This document shows, piece after piece, positions 9,746 to 17,627 of a stretch of DNA of 64,000 nucleotides. Each line of letters starts with the position of its first letter. Position 1 is the first letter of the stretch. Under the pieces are notes generated by a model that worked only from the letters and a program-made list of their open reading frames with translations, was not told the origin of the DNA and did not search any database. Both the position numbers and the translations under genes were made by a program. Origin of the DNA: an uncultured Bacteroidales bacterium (GTDB lineage: Bacteria > Bacteroidota > Bacteroidia > Bacteroidales > Muribaculaceae); the NCBI GenBank assembly GCA_902776435.1, contig CACYQB010000003.1, forward strand, positions 62,001 through 126,000, written 5' to 3'.

Positions 9746-11788
9746 ATGAAGTTCAAGAATATTATTGCGTTGGCGGTTATTGCCATTGCATCATCTTCAT
9801 TACAAGCACAGTCAAACTTGCCAAAAACAGTGGTCGCTGGTCATGAGTTTTATTACTATGAGGCAGGGGCCAATGAAAGCATCTATGACATTGCCGCAAA
9901 ATTAGGCGTAACCAAGGACTATATCATCAAGAACAATCCTAGTGCTGCCGATGGTGTTGAAAATGGAATGAAGCTTTACTTCCCTGTCGAGAACAGCTCG
10001 AACAATATCCAGCAAGCAACCGTTCAACCCATTCAGGCAAGTTCATCTACCCAACATGTTGTAGAACAGGGCGAAACATTATACGGCTTGGCCAAACGCT
10101 ATGGAACTACCGTCGATGAACTGGTTGCTGCCAATCCTGGGACTGAAAATGGCATTAAAATTGGCCAAAAACTGAATATCCCTGCCTCAGCATCGTCACC
10201 ATCTGCCAATGCCAACCAGCAGGTACAAGACGCCTTCAGTCACAACACGTCCTCTAATCAGATTGTCATTCCTCAGGGATCTGACCCCGTTTTCCACACG
10301 CTGACAGAAGGTGAGAGCATCTACTCTCTTGCCAAGCAATATAACACTTCTATTGAAGGGATATTGACAGCCAACCCCGGACTAGAGCCTGCAGAATACA
10401 CAACTGGCGCTAAGGTGAAAATTGTTCCCAACACCGCTTTGCCTTTTATCTATGAGCGAATGGGACGCCGCAACTACAAGTATGAAGTGAAACGCGGCGA
10501 GACTTTTGCCTCGATAGCCGCTGACAACGGTATCACAGAACAAGAACTGAAAGATGCCAACCCAGATTTTAAAAAGGTCAAGAAAGGTAAGACTATCACT
10601 CTCCCCAAGCCCGTGAGCGAGCGTGTAACGGGAGAAATGGCTACAATTCCCATCGAAGAGTTGCGTGACTATTATGAACCTCGCATCAATGATTTGTATT
10701 CCAGATTGGTTGAAAAGCGACTGGAGAACGAAGTAAATATCGCCATGGTTCTCCCCTTCCAGCTCCACAAGAGCGCTCCACCCAAACAGGCGTATTTGTA
10801 CACCGACTTCTATAAGGGCTTCTTGCTTGCGCTTGACAGCGCCAGCCACATTACTGACAAGCATATCAACCTCAAGGTCTATGACACCCAGCACAACTTG
10901 AACGTCACCGACAGCATTCTTGCCCTTCCTGAACTCAGGGCCATGAACATGATCATCGCACCCAGCGAGCCCCAGCAACTGGCAAGAATCAACGCCTTCG
11001 GCAAAAACAATGGTGTCCCCGTGCTGAACTGCTTCACTACCAAGAACGAGGATTACCTCGACAATCCCTATGTTTACCAGGTCAATACTCCCACCGATGA
11101 GATGATGAGTGATGTCATGAGATGGTTCGATGAGCAATTCAAGGGATATAACGTGATTTTCCTGAACGCTGCCAGCGAGAGCAATAAAGAAATGTTTGAG
11201 GACATCCGCAAGCACATCAATCATAAGAAGTACTCAACCAGCACCATCAACGTGAATGGCGATCTTAACTATGATGACATCTCCAACCAGATGAACCCTG
11301 GTTCAAAATATGTCTTCATCCCTTCATCGGGCGACAAAACCCTGGTCAAGAAGTATATCAAAGCCCTCAAGCAGGTTAAAAATGAGCGCTTTGACTGCGA
11401 CCTGTCTCTTGTGGCCTATCCCGAGTATGTGCTCTACTTGAAGGATTATCAGACCGACCTCCAAGATGTGGACACCTATATGTTCTCGCGCTTCTTCAAC
11501 GCCAAGGGTTTCCGCTCACGCGACTTGGAAGCCGCCTATAAAGCCAACTTTGATGGCGAACCCATCCAGGCCACCCCGAACATGGCTATCTATGGCTACG
11601 ACACAGGCATGTACCTGCTCAAATCTTTAGGCGTTGATGGTATTATCGATGACGAGACGCCCATGTACAAGGGTATCCAGACGAGCTTCCGTTGGGAGCG
11701 CGGCGACAACTGGCGCGGTTACACCAACCAGGCCATCGAGATTATTCACTTCTCTCCCGATCACCAAATCACTGTTCATGTGAAATGA
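9746..11788 (+). CDS. Secreted LysM x4 / periplasmic-binding-protein-fold fusion
   Basis: A 680-residue exported protein. The ATG at 9746 gives a clean signal peptide (to about residue 22, SLQAQ); an in-frame TTG at 9740 is less likely. Four LysM-type modules lie at about 30-80, 105-150, 180-225 and 245-290, with units such as VEQGETLYGLAKRYGTT. These should bind peptidoglycan. The remainder (about 320-680) looks like a type 1 periplasmic-binding fold related to branched-chain amino-acid receptors, with no transporter genes nearby, so an envelope sensing or scaffolding role is more likely than uptake (inference). Its stop overlaps the start of the following barrel gene (ATGA), indicating translational coupling. 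Confidence 0.85.
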   Translation: MKFKNIIALAVIAIASSSLQAQSNLPKTVVAGHEFYYYEAGANESIYDIAAKLGVTKDYIIKNNPSAADGVENGMKLYFPVENSSNNIQQATVQPIQASSSTQHVVEQGETLYGLAKRYGTTVDELVAANPGTENGIKIGQKLNIPASASSPSANANQQVQDAFSHNTSSNQIVIPQGSDPVFHTLTEGESIYSLAKQYNTSIEGILTANPGLEPAEYTTGAKVKIVPNTALPFIYERMGRRNYKYEVKRGETFASIAADNGITEQELKDANPDFKKVKKGKTITLPKPVSERVTGEMATIPIEELRDYYEPRINDLYSRLVEKRLENEVNIAMVLPFQLHKSAPPKQAYLYTDFYKGFLLALDSASHITDKHINLKVYDTQHNLNVTDSILALPELRAMNMIIAPSEPQQLARINAFGKNNGVPVLNCFTTKNEDYLDNPYVYQVNTPTDEMMSDVMRWFDEQFKGYNVIFLNAASESNKEMFEDIRKHINHKKYSTSTINVNGDLNYDDISNQMNPGSKYVFIPSSGDKTLVKKYIKALKQVKNERFDCDLSLVAYPEYVLYLKDYQTDLQDVDTYMFSRFFNAKGFRSRDLEAAYKANFDGEPIQATPNMAIYGYDTGMYLLKSLGVDGIIDDETPMYKGIQTSFRWERGDNWRGYTNQAIEIIHFSPDHQITVHVK

Positions 11789-12462
11789 GGTGGTTCGCAT
11801 TCATCTTGACAGCATTCGCTGCCCTGTTAGCCTCGGCTCAAACCCATTACGAGGGAACGATTGCTGTGGGCGGTAAGGCTGGGGCCACACTGTCACGTGT
11901 GAACTTCAACCCCACTGTGGAGCAAGTAATGCTGCCAGGCATGACTGCGGGCGTGATGATCCGTTACATCGAGGAGAAGAACTTCGGCCTAATTGCCGAA
12001 CTCAACTTTACGCAACGGGGCTGGAAAGAAAAATTTGAAGAATCCGACTATCAATACAGCCACAACTTCACTTATCTCGAATTGCCCATTATGACACACA
12101 TCTTCTTCGGCAACCAGAGGGTGAAAGGATTTATCAATTTGGGTCCTGAAATCGAGGTGATGTTAGGCAATCGCATCAGTTCCAATTTTTCCTACCAGGA
12201 TGCTGCCGAAGACGAATACTTCATCAACGACAACAGGCATATTGAGCAGTTGTCAATGAAAGTGAGCAACAAACTGGATTATGGCATCTGCGCCGGTGCA
12301 GGCATGGAGCTCAATCTCAATTCCAAACATTCCCTGCTGCTCGAGGGTCGCTTCTATTATGGCTTGACGGATGTCTTTCCCAACCATAAGACCGACGTCT
12401 TTTCAAGCAGCAACTCCATGACAATCTCTGTGACCTTGGGCTATTTTTACCGCTTGAAGTAG
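11785..12462 (+). CDS. PorT-like outer-membrane beta-barrel protein
   Basis: A 225-residue exported protein. The start is the ATG at 11785 inside the ATGA overlap with the preceding gene, giving MRWFAFILTAFAALLASAQ as signal peptide. The open frame extends further upstream, but that part lies inside the LysM gene. The mature part has alternating hydrophobic/aromatic strands and glycine pairs (AVGGKAGATLSRVNF, AGVMIRYIEEKNFGLIAELNF, VTLGYFYRLK at the end) typical of small eight-stranded Bacteroidetes porin-family/PorT barrels. P. gingivalis PorT is needed for type IX secretion, but this paralogous family is large, so that role is not assured. Coupling to the LysM protein suggests a barrel-peptidoglycan link. 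Confidence 0.8.
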   Translation: MRWFAFILTAFAALLASAQTHYEGTIAVGGKAGATLSRVNFNPTVEQVMLPGMTAGVMIRYIEEKNFGLIAELNFTQRGWKEKFEESDYQYSHNFTYLELPIMTHIFFGNQRVKGFINLGPEIEVMLGNRISSNFSYQDAAEDEYFINDNRHIEQLSMKVSNKLDYGICAGAGMELNLNSKHSLLLEGRFYYGLTDVFPNHKTDVFSSSNSMTISVTLGYFYRLK

Positions 12463-12469
12463 TCAATCA

Positions 12470-13369
12470 TTACTGACGAAACAAGGGTTTGGTCGTCTTA
12501 CTGAGTAAATAGGCAAGTAAAATGCATAGCGGGAACGACAATACTGCTCCTGCGGTATATCCCATGTATTTACTCAGCATGTAGAAGCAAATGTTCTCAT
12601 GGAGCATATATAACTCGAGAGTCAACCCGCCAAGGAAAACAAGAACCGTGTGAATGACAGGCGGACAGTATTTCAATGCCATTGTAATCAGCATCAGAGC
12701 AGGAATTGACAGGAAAAAGAATGAGACACATTTCAAGCCCAACTGAATCGGAGAGGAAGCAACCACGATAATCAGTATCATAGCAATCACCCCCACAGGG
12801 GCAATCCATGGACCCTCGATCCGCTTCTTCTCATAAACCAGGCCTGCAAGGTGTAACCCCATGAAAAATATTGCAAAGCGATTAGACAAAATTTCCAATT
12901 CAGGGACATACACTCCTAGAAGATAGCCTAGCAGCAAGGCAATAAACGGTACGATGATGGAATATCTATTGCCTAATATCCTGAAATAGAATGGTGCGAC
13001 AAGATAGCAAAGCAGAATCTGAGTGATAAACCAGAATGTGATGCGGGAATCCAGGATACACAAGCCAGACAAGTCATACAGATAATTGGTAAGACGGAAA
13101 CCGTGACGATGGACGAATAAGAAAAACGGAACGGCCACAATCAGGTAAGTCGGCAGAATGCGAAACAGTCTCTTTTTATAAAAAGTGGACAACTTGCTGT
13201 TCTTCTTTAACGAGAAATAGAGTCCTATAGCCGAAATCAAAAGAAAAAATTCGACTCCGACAAAGCCAAAATCAATAAACCGGACATGGAAAAGCATGAT
13301 GAGCAGAATCGACACACCCATCAGTTGCTTTCTATAGAGACTGAAATCAAAGAAATCGAAGGATTTCAT
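12470..13369 (-). CDS. Acyltransferase family 3 membrane protein
   Basis: A 299-residue protein of about ten transmembrane helices with the acyltransferase-3 pattern: an early helix with MLFHVRF (conserved His), then FGFVGVEFFLLISAIGLYFSLKK and a KRLFRILPTY basic segment. Such enzymes O-acetylate (or otherwise acylate) surface polysaccharides and lipids. No glycan gene cluster surrounds it, so the substrate is unknown. By eye it is more AT-rich than its neighbours and has a different codon choice, which could indicate acquisition, although membrane proteins often look this way. It converges on the PorT-like gene with only 7 nt between stops. Confidence 0.83.
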   Translation of the reverse strand: MKSFDFFDFSLYRKQLMGVSILLIMLFHVRFIDFGFVGVEFFLLISAIGLYFSLKKNSKLSTFYKKRLFRILPTYLIVAVPFFLFVHRHGFRLTNYLYDLSGLCILDSRITFWFITQILLCYLVAPFYFRILGNRYSIIVPFIALLLGYLLGVYVPELEILSNRFAIFFMGLHLAGLVYEKKRIEGPWIAPVGVIAMILIIVVASSPIQLGLKCVSFFFLSIPALMLITMALKYCPPVIHTVLVFLGGLTLELYMLHENICFYMLSKYMGYTAGAVLSFPLCILLAYLLSKTTKPLFRQ

Positions 13370-13703
13370 ATATTGTTGAAAATTGTACTAAATCACACTA
13401 ACTGATTGACAATTAGCGCATTTAATAAGAATCATCATGAAAACTATCACAAAATTAATGTAAGTTGGACACAAAAACAAATTATCTAGGATTTTGTGTT
13501 ATCTTGGCCGCTAACATCCTATTGAAACCTTGCTTTCACAACCTTCCCACATGGACATGTCGCGGTAAATGACAAATGCACGCCTAATTATTCATTTTTT
13601 CCATCCAATACATTATCTATAAAAGAATTATTTTTAGTACTTTTGTACGAAATTTTGAAAATCAACTTATTTCAATTAATAATAGTCTAAAAAACAGAAA
13701 GTT
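13370..13703. other. Gene-free region upstream of the mce-mmd operon
   Basis: About 330 bases of AT-rich sequence without a credible ORF. It separates divergently transcribed genes and should hold both promoters. The only clear element is the -7 box at 13638-13645. I see no riboswitch or tRNA. Confidence 0.6.
13638..13645 (+). promoter_or_regulatory. -7 box for the mce-mmd operon
   Basis: TACTTTTG fits TAnnTTTG, 58 nt before the mce start. The -33 element is not clear. Confidence 0.45.
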
Positions 13704-14123
13704 ATGAACATTTCGCACATCGAACACGTGGGAATCGCCGTTACCTCGCTCGAGGAGGCTATCCCTTTCTATGAGAACATGCTGGGCTTCAAGTGCTTTG
13801 CCATTGAAGAAGTAGCTGACCAGAAGGTAAGGACCGCCTTTTTCCAGGTAGGTCAGACTAAGATTGAGCTTCTCGAAGCAACCGCTCCCGAGAGCGCTAT
13901 TGCCAAGTTTATCGAGAAGAACGGTGGCCGCGGCGGCATCCAGCACGTTGCATTTGCTGTTGAGGATGGCGTTCAGAACGCATTGAACGAGGTACAGGAG
14001 AAGGGTGGCCGCGTCATCGACGCACAGCCCCGCAAGGGCGCTGAGGGCCTGAACATCGCCTTCCTGCATCCCAAGACCACCTGTGGCGCACTCTTAGAAC
14101 TTTGCGAAAATCCCAACAAGTAA
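13704..14123 (+). CDS. mce: Methylmalonyl-CoA epimerase
   Basis: Interconverts (R)- and (S)-methylmalonyl-CoA, the step between the B12-dependent mutase and the decarboxylase in propionate formation. The 139-residue protein is of usual length and has the vicinal-oxygen-chelate (glyoxalase-like) fold. It begins ISHIEHVGIAVTSLEEAIPFYE, with the first metal His, and carries GGIQHVAFAVED (second His) and a terminal GALLELCEN (metal Glu). Position at the head of the decarboxylase subunit genes confirms the assignment over other glyoxalase-family members. A copy of the intergenic repeat family separates it from mmdA. Confidence 0.93.
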   Translation: MNISHIEHVGIAVTSLEEAIPFYENMLGFKCFAIEEVADQKVRTAFFQVGQTKIELLEATAPESAIAKFIEKNGGRGGIQHVAFAVEDGVQNALNEVQEKGGRVIDAQPRKGAEGLNIAFLHPKTTCGALLELCENPNK

Positions 14124-14127
14124 AAAT

Positions 14128-14246
14128 CAGCTGTTAGTTTTCAGTAGTAAGTTATTAGTGTTGATTACCTGTTTTACACTTGTGAATTAGGCGATACAAA
14201 CCATACTTACGACTTAAAACCAACAACTTAAAACTGAAATATAATA
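14128..14246. repeat. Intergenic repeat element, copy 1 (mce-mmdA)
   Basis: It begins CTGTTAGTTTTCAGTAGTAAG and ends CGACTTAAAACCAACAACTT. A central GATTACC and AATTAGGC are shared with copy 3 at 17514-17625. The two ends are roughly inverted relative to each other, so the transcript could fold. Confidence 0.6.
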
Positions 14247-14248
14247 AA

Positions 14249-15862
14249 ATGGGAAAACAACTTGATAAAATCCAAGAGCTGATCGAGCGTCGCGAGAAAG
14301 CGCGCCTGGGCGGTGGCGAGAAAGCTATTGCCAAGCAGCACGAGAAGGGCAAATTCACTGCCCGTGAGCGCATCAACATGCTCCTTGACGAGGGTAGCTT
14401 TGAGGAACTGGACATGTTTGTTCAGCACCGCTGCACCAACTTCGGCATGGAGAAGAAGACCTATGACGGCGACGGCGTTGTGACCGGTTTCGGTACCGTT
14501 GGCGGACGTCTGGTATACGTCTTTGCTCAGGATGCTACCGTTATCGGCGGTTCACTGGGTGAGACCATGGCATTGAAGATGTGTAAGGTGATGGACCTCG
14601 CTATGATGCAGGGCGCACCTGTTGTCGGCCTGAATGACTCGGGTGGTGCCCGTATCCAGGAGAGCGTGAACGCTCTGGCCGGCTATGCTGAAATTTTCCA
14701 GCGCAATATCAATGCCTCTGGTGTGATTCCTCAGATCAGTGCCATCCTTGGCCCCTGCGCCGGTGGTGCTGTTTACTCCCCTGCCCTGACCGACTTCATC
14801 ATCATGGCCAAGGGTATCTCCTTCATGTTCCTCACCGGTCCCAAGGTGGTTAAGACCGTGACGGGCGAGAACGTGACTCAGGAGCAACTGGGTGGCGCAG
14901 GCGTTCATGCCAGCAAGAGTGGTGTGGCTCACTTCGCTGCCGAGACCGAGGAAGAGGCTATCGCCATCATCCGCCAGTTGTTGAGCTACATGCCTAGCAA
15001 CAATATGGAAGAGACTCCCCGTGTGGAGTGCACTGACCCCATCGACCGCGTGGAGGATGCCCTGAACAGCATCATTCCCGAGAGCGCTAACGACCCCTAC
15101 GACATGTATCAGGTCATCAGCGCTATCGTTGACAATGGCGAGTTCCTTGAGGTTCATAAGGACTTTGCTAAGAACATCATCGTCGGCTTCGCACGCTTCA
15201 ACGGTCAGGCTGTCGGCGTTGTTGCCAACCAGCCCAACTGCATGGCAGGTGTGCTCGACGTGAACGCCTCCAAGAAGGGTGGCCGCTTCGTCCGCTTCTG
15301 CGATGCCTTCAATATTCCTCTGGTAACCCTCGTTGACGTTCCCGGCTTCCTGCCCGGTACTGGCCAAGAGTATAACGCCGTCATCATGAACGGTGCCAAG
15401 TTGCTTTACGCCTATGGCGAGGCTACCGTGCCCAAGGTGACCGTTACCCTGCGCAAGAGCTATGGCGGTTCTCACATCGTGATGAGCTGCAAGCAACTGC
15501 GAGGTGACTTGAACTACGCATGGCCCAGCGCTGAGATCGCTGTGATGGGTGCTGCAGGTGCTGCCGAGATTCTGTACGCTAAGGACAGCAAGAACTTCAA
15601 GACTCAGGCCGAGGAGGCCAAGGCTGCTGGCGATGAAGCCAAGGCTAAGGAACTGCTCGAGGCTGGCAAGAAGTTCATCCAGGACAAGGAAGACGAGTAC
15701 AACAACCTCTTCTGCACGCCTTACAATGCTGCCCGCTATGGCTACATCGATGACGTGATTGAGCCGAGGAACACCCGCTTCCGCGTGATCCGCGCCCTCG
15801 AGGTTCTGCGCACTAAGAAGTTGACCAACCCTGCCAAGAAGCACGGTAATATTCCTCTGTAA
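14249..15862 (+). CDS. mmdA: Methylmalonyl-CoA decarboxylase, carboxyltransferase (alpha) subunit
   Basis: Transfers the carboxyl group of (S)-methylmalonyl-CoA to the biotin carrier, yielding propionyl-CoA. The 537-residue protein is a two-domain crotonase-type carboxyltransferase (acyl-CoA carboxylase beta family). Evidence includes KFTARERINMLLDEGSFEE at the N-terminus, the oxyanion/CoA segment VVGLNDSGGARIQESV, GPCAGGAVYSPALTDF and the C-terminal-domain GFARFNGQAVGVVANQP and LVDVPGFLPGTGQE. An Ala/Lys/Glu-rich charged stretch near residues 445-485 makes it slightly longer than usual. It could also be called propionyl-CoA carboxylase beta; the neighbouring gamma, biotin and membrane beta subunits favour the Na+-pumping decarboxylase. 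Confidence 0.93.
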   Translation: MGKQLDKIQELIERREKARLGGGEKAIAKQHEKGKFTARERINMLLDEGSFEELDMFVQHRCTNFGMEKKTYDGDGVVTGFGTVGGRLVYVFAQDATVIGGSLGETMALKMCKVMDLAMMQGAPVVGLNDSGGARIQESVNALAGYAEIFQRNINASGVIPQISAILGPCAGGAVYSPALTDFIIMAKGISFMFLTGPKVVKTVTGENVTQEQLGGAGVHASKSGVAHFAAETEEEAIAIIRQLLSYMPSNNMEETPRVECTDPIDRVEDALNSIIPESANDPYDMYQVISAIVDNGEFLEVHKDFAKNIIVGFARFNGQAVGVVANQPNCMAGVLDVNASKKGGRFVRFCDAFNIPLVTLVDVPGFLPGTGQEYNAVIMNGAKLLYAYGEATVPKVTVTLRKSYGGSHIVMSCKQLRGDLNYAWPSAEIAVMGAAGAAEILYAKDSKNFKTQAEEAKAAGDEAKAKELLEAGKKFIQDKEDEYNNLFCTPYNAARYGYIDDVIEPRNTRFRVIRALEVLRTKKLTNPAKKHGNIPL

Positions 15863-15961
15863 GATAGTTTAGAGTTTAGGGGTAAGAGTTTAGAGGGATG
15901 AACGAAACGCATCCACAAGACTCAAAAACCGAGACTGACAACTAAATAAACTCAATTTATT

Positions 15962-16963
15962 ATGAGTAAAAGAGCATTGACATTATTGCTGCTGTGCGCC
16001 ATCCTCGCCCTGCCCACGTTTGCACAAGGTCGCAAAAACGTGCGCATCAACGAGGTAATGGTGCAGCAAGACAGCACGGGCGGCAACGGCTGGGTCGAGT
16101 TCTATAACTCGTCCTATAGCTCTACTGCCGTCGAGCAGATGTTTATCACCACGCTGAGCCGTGAGGAAATCCAGAGCGTGTTTGACAAGAACAAGGGCAA
16201 CAAGAAAAAGCCCAAACAGATTCTGGTTGAACTCTGCGAGGCCCAGCCCATGGACATCTATGAGATTCCCCGTGGTGATGAGCGTAATACCAAGATCGCC
16301 CCGCGTGCCCACTTTGTTATGGAAGCCGATGGCGATCCCAAGTCAGGTACCTTCCACATGCCTTTCACCTTCACTCAAGGCAAGGAGAATTACATTGCCC
16401 TGTATGACGTGAATGGAGACCTGGTAGATGACGTGACGGTTCCCGCCACGCTGAATTTCGGTGAGACCTATGCCATTAAGGCTGAGGGCCGCCTTCCGAG
16501 CCTGCTTGGCGACGGCAAGACCGAATGGACTGTCAAGGACGGCAAGACCATCGAGACGGCTGTCACCAAGGGCAACTACAACGTCCGTGAGGTGAACGAG
16601 AACATCGAGGCCTTCCACATCAAGGATCCTCATGGCTACTGGATTGCCCTGCTGGCCATGTCGGTTGTATTCTGCGCACTCGCGTTGCTCTACATCTGCT
16701 TCAAGTTGTTCGGCAAGTTTGCCAGCAGGAACCTTCAGACCGAGGAGAAAGAGCAAGCCGCAGCACCTGTTGCTGCCGCTGCAGTGCCTGCCTCGAGCGG
16801 TGATATTGACGGCGAGAAGATGGCAGCCATCTGCTTCGCCTTGTATCAGCACTTGAATGCCCACGACAACGAGAGCGGCGTGTTGACGTTGACTCCCCGT
16901 GATGGCTCATCCTGGTCGGCAAAACCCGGCCTGATGCGTGAATTACCCGTTATCAAGAAATAA
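15962..16963 (+). CDS. Decarboxylase gamma (OadG-like) subunit with lamin-tail-like N-terminal domain
   Basis: 333 residues. A signal peptide (to about residue 21, LPTFAQ) is followed by an exported domain (about 24-215) that starts VRINEVMVQQDSTGGNGWVE, resembling a lamin tail domain. A single transmembrane helix follows (about 227-248), then an alanine-rich cytoplasmic linker and a short C-terminal segment. The helix and Ala/Pro-rich tail are what defines OadG/MmdD subunits, which anchor the biotin and carboxyltransferase subunits to the membrane pump. Classical OadG proteins are only about 80-100 residues, so the outer domain is an addition. Its place between mmdA and the biotin gene fixes its role; the task of the extra domain is unknown. 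Confidence 0.8.
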   Translation: MSKRALTLLLLCAILALPTFAQGRKNVRINEVMVQQDSTGGNGWVEFYNSSYSSTAVEQMFITTLSREEIQSVFDKNKGNKKKPKQILVELCEAQPMDIYEIPRGDERNTKIAPRAHFVMEADGDPKSGTFHMPFTFTQGKENYIALYDVNGDLVDDVTVPATLNFGETYAIKAEGRLPSLLGDGKTEWTVKDGKTIETAVTKGNYNVREVNENIEAFHIKDPHGYWIALLAMSVVFCALALLYICFKLFGKFASRNLQTEEKEQAAAPVAAAAVPASSGDIDGEKMAAICFALYQHLNAHDNESGVLTLTPRDGSSWSAKPGLMRELPVIKK

Positions 16964-16973
16964 TCACTTATAC

Positions 16974-17079
16974 AGTTGTTAGTTTTAAGTTGTAAGTTTT
17001 ACCATTGCCTGAGAATGATTGGACTATTGTAATATATCAATTACAACCCAAAAGCTAAGAACTAAAAACTTTAAACACA
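16974..17079. repeat. Intergenic repeat element, copy 2 (gamma-biotin subunit)
   Basis: It starts GTTGTTAGTTTTAAGTTGTA and ends CTAAGAACTAAAAACT. The arms and a central ACCATTG are shared with copy 3. It lies between the stop of the gamma gene and the start of the biotin-carrier gene. Confidence 0.65.
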
Positions 17080-17511
17080 ATGAAGGAATATAAATATAAG
17101 ATCAATGGTAACGAGTATAATGTTGCCATCGATAACATTGAGGGCAACATCGCCCATATCCAGTTGAACGGTGTGGCCTATGACGTTGAGTTGCCCGAGC
17201 AGCCCAAGGCAGCGCCCGCTGTCAAGCGCGTTGCCGTGAGCGACGCTCCTGCTGCAGCTCCCAAGCCTGCCCGCAAGGCCGCTCCCGCCGCTGCTGGTGG
17301 TCACGTGATTGAGTCGCCGCTTCCCGGCGTCATCAAGGACATCTTTGTCAAAGTAGGTCAACAGGTTAAGGCCGACGACGTTGTGTGCATCCTCGAAGCC
17401 ATGAAGATGGGCAACGAGATCCATGCAGGCGTGGACGGCACCGTCAAGAGCATCGAGGTATCTAAAGAAGACTCTGTGCTCGAGGGTAACACAATCATGG
17501 TAATTGGTTAA
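17080..17511 (+). CDS. mmdC: Biotin carrier subunit of methylmalonyl-CoA decarboxylase
   Basis: Carries CO2 on biotin from the carboxyltransferase to the membrane decarboxylase subunit. The 143-residue protein has an N-terminal segment (1-50), a flexible alanine/proline-rich linker (about 45-75) and a C-terminal biotinyl domain (about 76-143). The biotin site EAMKMGNE is at residues 106-113, with K109 the modified lysine, and VIESPLPGVIKDIFVKVGQ opens the domain. It lies between the gamma and beta subunit genes, separated from both by repeat elements rather than by the usual tight spacing. Confidence 0.93.
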   Translation: MKEYKYKINGNEYNVAIDNIEGNIAHIQLNGVAYDVELPEQPKAAPAVKRVAVSDAPAAAPKPARKAAPAAAGGHVIESPLPGVIKDIFVKVGQQVKADDVVCILEAMKMGNEIHAGVDGTVKSIEVSKEDSVLEGNTIMVIG

Positions 17512-17513
17512 AC

Positions 17514-17625
17514 AAAGTTGTAAGTTTTGAGTTGTAAGTTTCAAGTATGATTACCATTGTCTGTAAACAATTAGGCTAAGGTATTATTACTTACAACTAA
17601 AAACTAAGAACTAAAAACTTAATAA
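17514..17625. repeat. Intergenic repeat element, copy 3 (biotin-beta subunit)
   Basis: It starts AAGTTGTAAGTTTTGAGTTG and ends ACTAAGAACTAAAAACTT, with GATTACCATTG and ACAATTAGGCTAA in the middle. It is the best preserved of the copies and has inverted arms (GTTGTAAGT against ACTTACAAC). Confidence 0.65.
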
Positions 17626-17627
17626 TC

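Noticed and set aside
12470-13369. Horizontally acquired glycan island around the acyltransferase
   Set aside because: Only one AT-leaning membrane gene is present. No glycosyltransferases, integrase, tRNA or flanking repeats support an island.
13370-13703. Possible cobalamin riboswitch ahead of the methylmalonyl-CoA genes
   Set aside because: I looked because the pathway is B12-linked, but no B12-box-like conserved segments or multi-stem layout are visible.
14552-15844. A 430-codon open frame on the minus strand opposite mmdA
   Set aside because: It is an antisense shadow of a strongly conserved carboxyltransferase, rich in His/Leu/Val with no domain. Similar shadows occur opposite the M49 peptidase, mmdB and sprA.
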